DNA from: Roseospira goensis | GTDB lineage: Bacteria > Pseudomonadota > Alphaproteobacteria > Rhodospirillales > Rhodospirillaceae | Assembly (NCBI RefSeq): GCF_014197795.1 | Contig: NZ_JACIGI010000001.1 | Span: forward strand, 174,213 to 238,212 | Length of the DNA stretch: 64,000 bases | Direction of reading: 5' to 3' | Shown here: piece by piece, positions 63,101-64,000 of the stretch | Numbering within the stretch: the stretch's first letter is position 1 | Layout of the letters: every line of letters starts with the position of its first letter | Program-made: the position numbers and the translations under genes | Notes under the pieces: model-generated | The model's database searches: none | What the model saw: the letters and a program-made list of their open reading frames with translations, nothing else | What the model was told of the DNA's origin: nothing

Positions 63101-63939
63101 CGTCCGTCCTCCGCCAGCGCCGCCAGGGCGGTGTTGATGCGCGCGATGGTCCCGGCCCCGACGGAGCGGCTGCACAGCAGGTGGCGGCTGTTGCCCGGCG
63201 GCATGTCCGGCAGCGACACCGTGGCCAGATCGCCGCCCGCCACGCCGAACGCGTCGATCACGGCGTCGCCCTCCTCGGCCGCCACGATCATGTAATCGAA
63301 GCGCCGCCCCAGCAGCATGCGGACCAGCCCCGTGTCATCCTGGGAGACCGTCGTGCGCGGCGGGTCGGCGCCCGCGATGGCGGCATCCAGCGCGGGGCCG
63401 TAGGAGTAGCCGAGCTTGGTACCCAGGCGCAGGGTCGGGTCGGCCAGCAGCGCGCGCACCGTGCCATGGGACAGCACGGCCCCATTGTCCGCGCGCGTCA
63501 GGACGACCTGGGGCCGGTCCCGATAGACCGGCGCCGTGAACAGGCCGAGGGACTCCCGCGATGCGGTCCGGAACCAGCCCACCGCGCACACCGGCCCCCG
63601 ATCCGCCGCCACCGTGCGCAGGTGTCCGTTGGGCGGCAGCAGGCGCCAGGTGAACGGGACGCCGGCGGCCTCCAGGGCGCGCGCCACCCGTCCCGCGACC
63701 AGGCCGGTGTAGCCGCCGGCGGGCACCGGCTCATAATAGGGTGGGCGGTTGAACACCAGCAGGGTGATGGGGTCGACGCGGCCGGCGGACGCGTCCGCCG
63801 GGGTCGGGGCGTCGGGCGACCCGGTCCTCACCTCGGCCGCCGCCACGGCGGCGACGTGGCCACCGGCGGTCACGGCCGCCGCGACCGCCACGGACCGGAC
63901 CCAGCGGGACAGATGGCGCACGGGAGAGCGGGTCGTCAT
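63097..63939 (-). CDS. Periplasmic solute-binding protein, family 3 (SBP_bac_3-like)
   Basis: About 280 residues. A signal peptide (hydrophobic VAVAAAVTAGGHVAAVAAA) is followed by a two-lobe receptor fold: ITLLVFNRPPYYEPVPAGGY and TGLVAGRVARALEAAG at the start, CAVGWFRTASRESLGLFTAPV in the first lobe (shown in part), DTGLVRMLLGRRFDYMIV in the second, and a C-terminal helix TIARINTALAAL. This matches amino-acid-type family 3 receptors, of the shorter kind often fused to sensor proteins. No ABC transporter genes adjoin. ATG 63939 or GTG 63945 may be the start. First gene of the two-pair signalling cluster. Confidence 0.85.
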   Translation of the reverse strand: MTTRSPVRHLSRWVRSVAVAAAVTAGGHVAAVAAAEVRTGSPDAPTPADASAGRVDPITLLVFNRPPYYEPVPAGGYTGLVAGRVARALEAAGVPFTWRLLPPNGHLRTVAADRGPVCAVGWFRTASRESLGLFTAPVYRDRPQVVLTRADNGAVLSHGTVRALLADPTLRLGTKLGYSYGPALDAAIAGADPPRTTVSQDDTGLVRMLLGRRFDYMIVAAEEGDAVIDAFGVAGGDLATVSLPDMPPGNSRHLLCSRSVGAGTIARINTALAALAEDGR

Positions 63940-64000
63940 GGGCACGCACTCGAGATCTCGCCAGGGCGCCTACCCTAGCATGGTCAACGACTCCCGACAC

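Overview
This window is very GC-rich (about 70%) and is densely coded on both strands. It reads like a chromosomal segment of an alphaproteobacterium, most likely of the Rhodospirillales. The basis is family-level resemblance: PstA and PstC of the long alphaproteobacterial type, a grxC-nitrilase pair, RNase E with a long acidic tail, an aerobic-type cobalamin block with a CbiG-CobJ fusion, and 5TMR-type histidine kinases. No rRNA, tRNA, insertion sequence, integrase, phage gene or CRISPR array was seen. All identifications come from reading motifs; no database search was run.

Layout. 1-1500: the first 26 codons of a NarL-type response regulator running off the left edge, and a small lipoprotein. 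1504-9459: a DHH phosphoesterase, two large inverted repeats, a three-half-site Pho box, then pstS-pstC-pstA-pstB-phoU-phoB for phosphate uptake and its control; no phoR lies beside it. 9596-13195: cobQ, an HD-GYP protein on the other strand, and grxC. 13197-14670: a nitrilase-family amidase and a Phd/RelE toxin-antitoxin pair. 14869-21076: a cobalamin operon (cbiX, an unassigned gene, cobH, cobI, cbiG-cobJ fusion, cobM) with overlapping starts and stops. 21254-25522: a DUF4153 membrane protein, a small unknown gene, a membrane-anchored hydrolase, and prfB with an intact programmed +1 frameshift. 25654-30143: penicillin-binding protein 1A and a Tat-exported cell-wall amidase. 30985-33759: RNase E behind a leader of about 550 nt.

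34073-40118 is a signalling block: a single-domain receiver, a 5TMR-PAS histidine kinase, a PAS-rich hybrid kinase and a TPR protein. 40153-47261 holds leucyl aminopeptidase, an acyl-CoA synthetase, oligoendopeptidase F and an ABC1/UbiB kinase-like protein. 47477-49317 holds a REC-PAS-GGDEF diguanylate cyclase and an Rcp1-like receiver. 49436-54675 is a TetR-controlled RND efflux pump, with a palindromic operator candidate and no outer-membrane partner. 54742-56809 holds an OmpR-type regulator and an orphan EF-hand protein.

The right end, 63939 down to 56826 on the minus strand, is the most unusual part. Two periplasmic solute-binding proteins are each translationally coupled (4-base overlap) to a membrane second-messenger enzyme: a family-3 binding protein with a GAF/HD-GYP phosphodiesterase, and a dCache adenylate cyclase with a Tat-exported family-1-like binding protein. 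No transporter permease or ATPase is present. I read this as a candidate ligand-sensing system that controls c-di-GMP and cAMP.

A recurring oddity is short tandem repeats with units of 6, 12, 15 or 18 bp. Most sit at the extreme N- or C-termini of genes (cobQ, cbiX, cobJ, the amidase, the OmpR regulator, pepA).
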